Source: Streptomyces sp. f51 (GTDB taxonomy: Bacteria; Actinomycetota; Actinomycetes; Streptomycetales; Streptomycetaceae). From it: 64,000 nt of DNA. Each line of letters starts with the position of its first letter. Positions within the stretch are counted from its first letter, which is position 1. The stretch lies in NCBI RefSeq assembly GCF_037940415.1, contig NZ_CP149798.1, positions 3,651,001-3,715,000 of the forward strand, given 5' to 3'. Below, one piece after another: positions 62,366 through 64,000 of this stretch. The notes beneath the pieces are model-generated. The model was not told the DNA's origin and did not search any database. It saw only the letters and a list, made by a program, of their open reading frames with translations. A program made the position numbers and the translations under genes.

Positions 62366-64000
62366 GTGGCTGACGTACCTGCCGATCTTGCCGCAGTGTG
62401 GCCACGCGTACTGGAACAACTCCTGGGCGAGGGCCGCGGGCAGGGTGTCGAGGTGAAGGACGAGCACTGGATCAAGCGCTGCCAGCCCTTGGCCCTGGTC
62501 GCCGACACCGCTCTGCTCGCCGTCCCCAACGAGTTCGCCAAGAACGTACTGGAAGGCCGGCTCGCTCCGATCGTCAGCGAGACGCTGAGCCGCGAGTGCG
62601 GCCGCCCCATCCGTATCGCCATCACCGTCGACGACTCCGCGGGCGAGCCCTCCATGCCCGCCCCGCCCCGCTACGAGGAGCCCGAGCTCCCCGCGGGCCC
62701 CGGCCAGGGCCGCGACCCGTACGACAACAAGGGCCGCGACGACCGGGGCGGCTACGACGGCGGCTCGTACGACGGCACACAGTCCCGGGACGACCGCGGC
62801 GGCTACGAGAGCCCGGCGCGGGACGACCGCGGCTACGACGGCGGCCAGGGCCGCGACGACCGCGGGACGTACGAGCCGCAGGGCCGCGACGATCGCGCTC
62901 CGTACGACTCCCGCCGCGACGGGTACGAGGGCTACGGCCGCCACCGCGCCGACGACCACCGCGGCGGCCGCGCCGAACCGCTCCCCGGAGCCCCTGGCGA
63001 CCAGCTGCCGACCGCCCGTCCCGCGTACCCGGACTACCAGCGTCCGGAGCCGGGCGCCTGGCCGCGGCACTCCCAGGACGACTACGGCTGGCAGCAGCAG
63101 CGCCTCGGCTTCCCCGAGCGGGACCCCTACGCCTCGCCGCCCCAGGACTACCGGCCCCAGCCGGTGGAGCGCTCGCCCTACGAGCAGCGCCAGGACTACG
63201 AGCGCTCCGACCGCCGCGACCAGAACGACCACTCCGACAGCGGTCAGGGACGCAGGGGCGGCCCCGCCCTGCCGTCCTCGGGCGGCGGACCCGGTGCGAA
63301 GCCGTCGCAGCCCGCGCCGGCGCCGGGTCCGGGCGAGCCCACCGCGCGGCTGAACCCGAAGTACCTCTTCGACACGTTCGTGATCGGTGCCTCGAACCGC
63401 TTCGCGCACGCCGCCGCGGTGGCCGTCGCCGAGGCGCCGGCGAAGGCCTACAACCCGCTCTTCATCTACGGGGAGTCGGGACTCGGCAAGACGCACCTGC
63501 TGCACGCGATCGGGCACTACGCCCGCAGCCTCTACCCGGGGACCCGGGTGCGGTACGTGAGCTCGGAGGAGTTCACCAACGAGTTCATCAACTCCATCCG
63601 CGACGGCAAGGGCGACAGCTTCCGCAAGCGGTACCGCGAGATGGACATCCTGCTCGTCGACGACATCCAGTTCCTCGCGGACAAGGAGTCGACGCAGGAG
63701 GAGTTCTTCCACACCTTCAACACCCTGCACAACGCGAACAAGCAGATCGTGCTGTCCAGCGACCGGCCGCCCAAGCAGCTGGTCACGCTGGAGGACCGGC
63801 TGCGCAACCGCTTCGAGTGGGGCCTGATCACCGACGTCCAGCCGCCCGAGCTGGAGACCCGTATCGCCATCCTGCGCAAGAAGGCCGTCCAGGAGCAGCT
63901 CAACGCCCCGCCGGAGGTGCTGGAGTTCATCGCGTCCCGGATCTCGCGCAACATCCGCGAGCTGGAGGGCGCGCTGATCCGGGTGACGGCGTTCGCGTCG
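62366..64000 (+). CDS. dnaA: Chromosomal replication initiator DnaA, 3' end cut by window
   Basis: 545 codons are present; the DNA-binding domain IV is beyond the edge. GTG start ([20 protein letters not shown]). Domain I covers about residues 1-90. Domain II is unusually long, about 230 residues, acidic and polar with tandem near-repeats of RDDRGGY type. Domain III (AAA+) begins near [13 protein letters not shown], with Walker [10 protein letters not shown] near 369, Walker [10 protein letters not shown] and the arginine-finger region [12 protein letters not shown]. It unwinds oriC and loads DnaB. Confidence 0.97.
   Translation, partial: MADVPADLAAVWPRVLEQLLGEGRGQGVEVKDEHWIKRCQPLALVADTALLAVPNEFAKNVLEGRLAPIVSETLSRECGRPIRIAITVDDSAGEPSMPAPPRYEEPELPAGPGQGRDPYDNKGRDDRGGYDGGSYDGTQSRDDRGGYESPARDDRGYDGGQGRDDRGTYEPQGRDDRAPYDSRRDGYEGYGRHRADDHRGGRAEPLPGAPGDQLPTARPAYPDYQRPEPGAWPRHSQDDYGWQQQRLGFPERDPYASPPQDYRPQPVERSPYEQRQDYERSDRRDQNDHSDSGQGRRGGPALPSSGGGPGAKPSQPAPAPGPGEPTARLNPKYLFDTFVIGASNRFAHAAAVAVAEAPAKAYNPLFIYGESGLGKTHLLHAIGHYARSLYPGTRVRYVSSEEFTNEFINSIRDGKGDSFRKRYREMDILLVDDIQFLADKESTQEEFFHTFNTLHNANKQIVLSSDRPPKQLVTLEDRLRNRFEWGLITDVQPPELETRIAILRKKAVQEQLNAPPEVLEFIASRISRNIRELEGALIRVTAFAS

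Noticed and set aside
62234-63730. 498-codon minus-strand frame opposite dnaA
   Set aside because: Val/Leu/Ala-rich shadow of the repetitive DnaA linker with no recognisable domain.
62366-64000. oriC inside the window
   Set aside because: Streptomyces oriC lies between dnaA and dnaN; the many tightly packed DnaA boxes expected there are not present, and the downstream end of dnaA is outside.

Overview
The window is a 64 kb stretch of the core chromosome of a Streptomyces (high-G+C actinomycete), ending at the replication origin. Evidence includes an ssgA-ssgR pair (sporulation genes restricted to streptomycetes and relatives), a DnaA with a very long repeat-rich linker, many copies of the Streptomyces parS sequence GTTTCACGTGAAAC, a perfect GGAAT-N18-GTT (sigma-R) promoter before trxB, and a perfect Rex operator before cydA. 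From memory, the gene order matches the Streptomyces coelicolor segment from cydA (SCO3945) back to dnaA (SCO3879). I see no phage, IS element, CRISPR array, tRNA or rRNA.

Layout. 1-9.4 kb: 3' part of cydA with its Rex operator, a HisC-type aminotransferase, a LacI regulator, a PPP-family phosphatase, a membrane protein, and a TerD-vWA protein translationally coupled to a LysR regulator. 9.6-18.4 kb: a glyoxalase-fold protein, thiC behind a TPP riboswitch, a YibE/F membrane protein with a His-rich N-terminus, ssgA-ssgR, small membrane and cupin proteins, ptpA and a cystathionine gamma-lyase-type enzyme. 18.6-26.3 kb: small accessory-type enzymes and regulators (LysR, NUDIX, three-gene MFS/HbpS-like/MarR locus, two GNATs, a serine hydrolase, a RibD/DHFR-fold protein). 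26.3-31.6 kb: dnaB, a MATE exporter, and the rpsF-ssb-rpsR-rplI operon. 31.8-42.6 kb: cell-envelope genes (femX, an alanine-racemase-like protein, a GT87 membrane protein, a class A penicillin-binding protein), then padR-ino1 and an MFS protein. 42.7-54.8 kb: cca, DUF6049, murJ, a pseudokinase, sigM and its anti-sigma factor, and trxB-trxA. 54.9-64 kb: the origin block parB-parA-rsmG-khpB-yidC-yidD-rnpA-rpmH on the minus strand, divergent from dnaA, which runs off the right edge. oriC proper (between dnaA and dnaN in Streptomyces) lies outside the window.

How it works together. The right-hand third couples replication initiation (dnaA, DnaA boxes), segregation (parA, parB), tRNA/rRNA processing (cca, rnpA, rsmG), membrane protein insertion (yidC, yidD) and lipid II export (murJ plus pseudokinase). 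Thirteen parS or parS-like sites are spread from 12 to 58 kb. Several have been built into other functions: two form the apex of perfect transcription-terminator palindromes between convergent genes, three lie in coding sequence and force the peptide VSRET or VSHET, and one near-parS sits in a stem of the thiC TPP riboswitch. No wholly new multigene system was found. The most unusual signals are these dual-purpose parS sites, DnaA-box-like repeats upstream of dnaB and of parA, a stand-alone pseudokinase next to murJ (fused in mycobacteria), and an alanine-racemase-like protein next to femX that seems to lack the racemase tyrosine.
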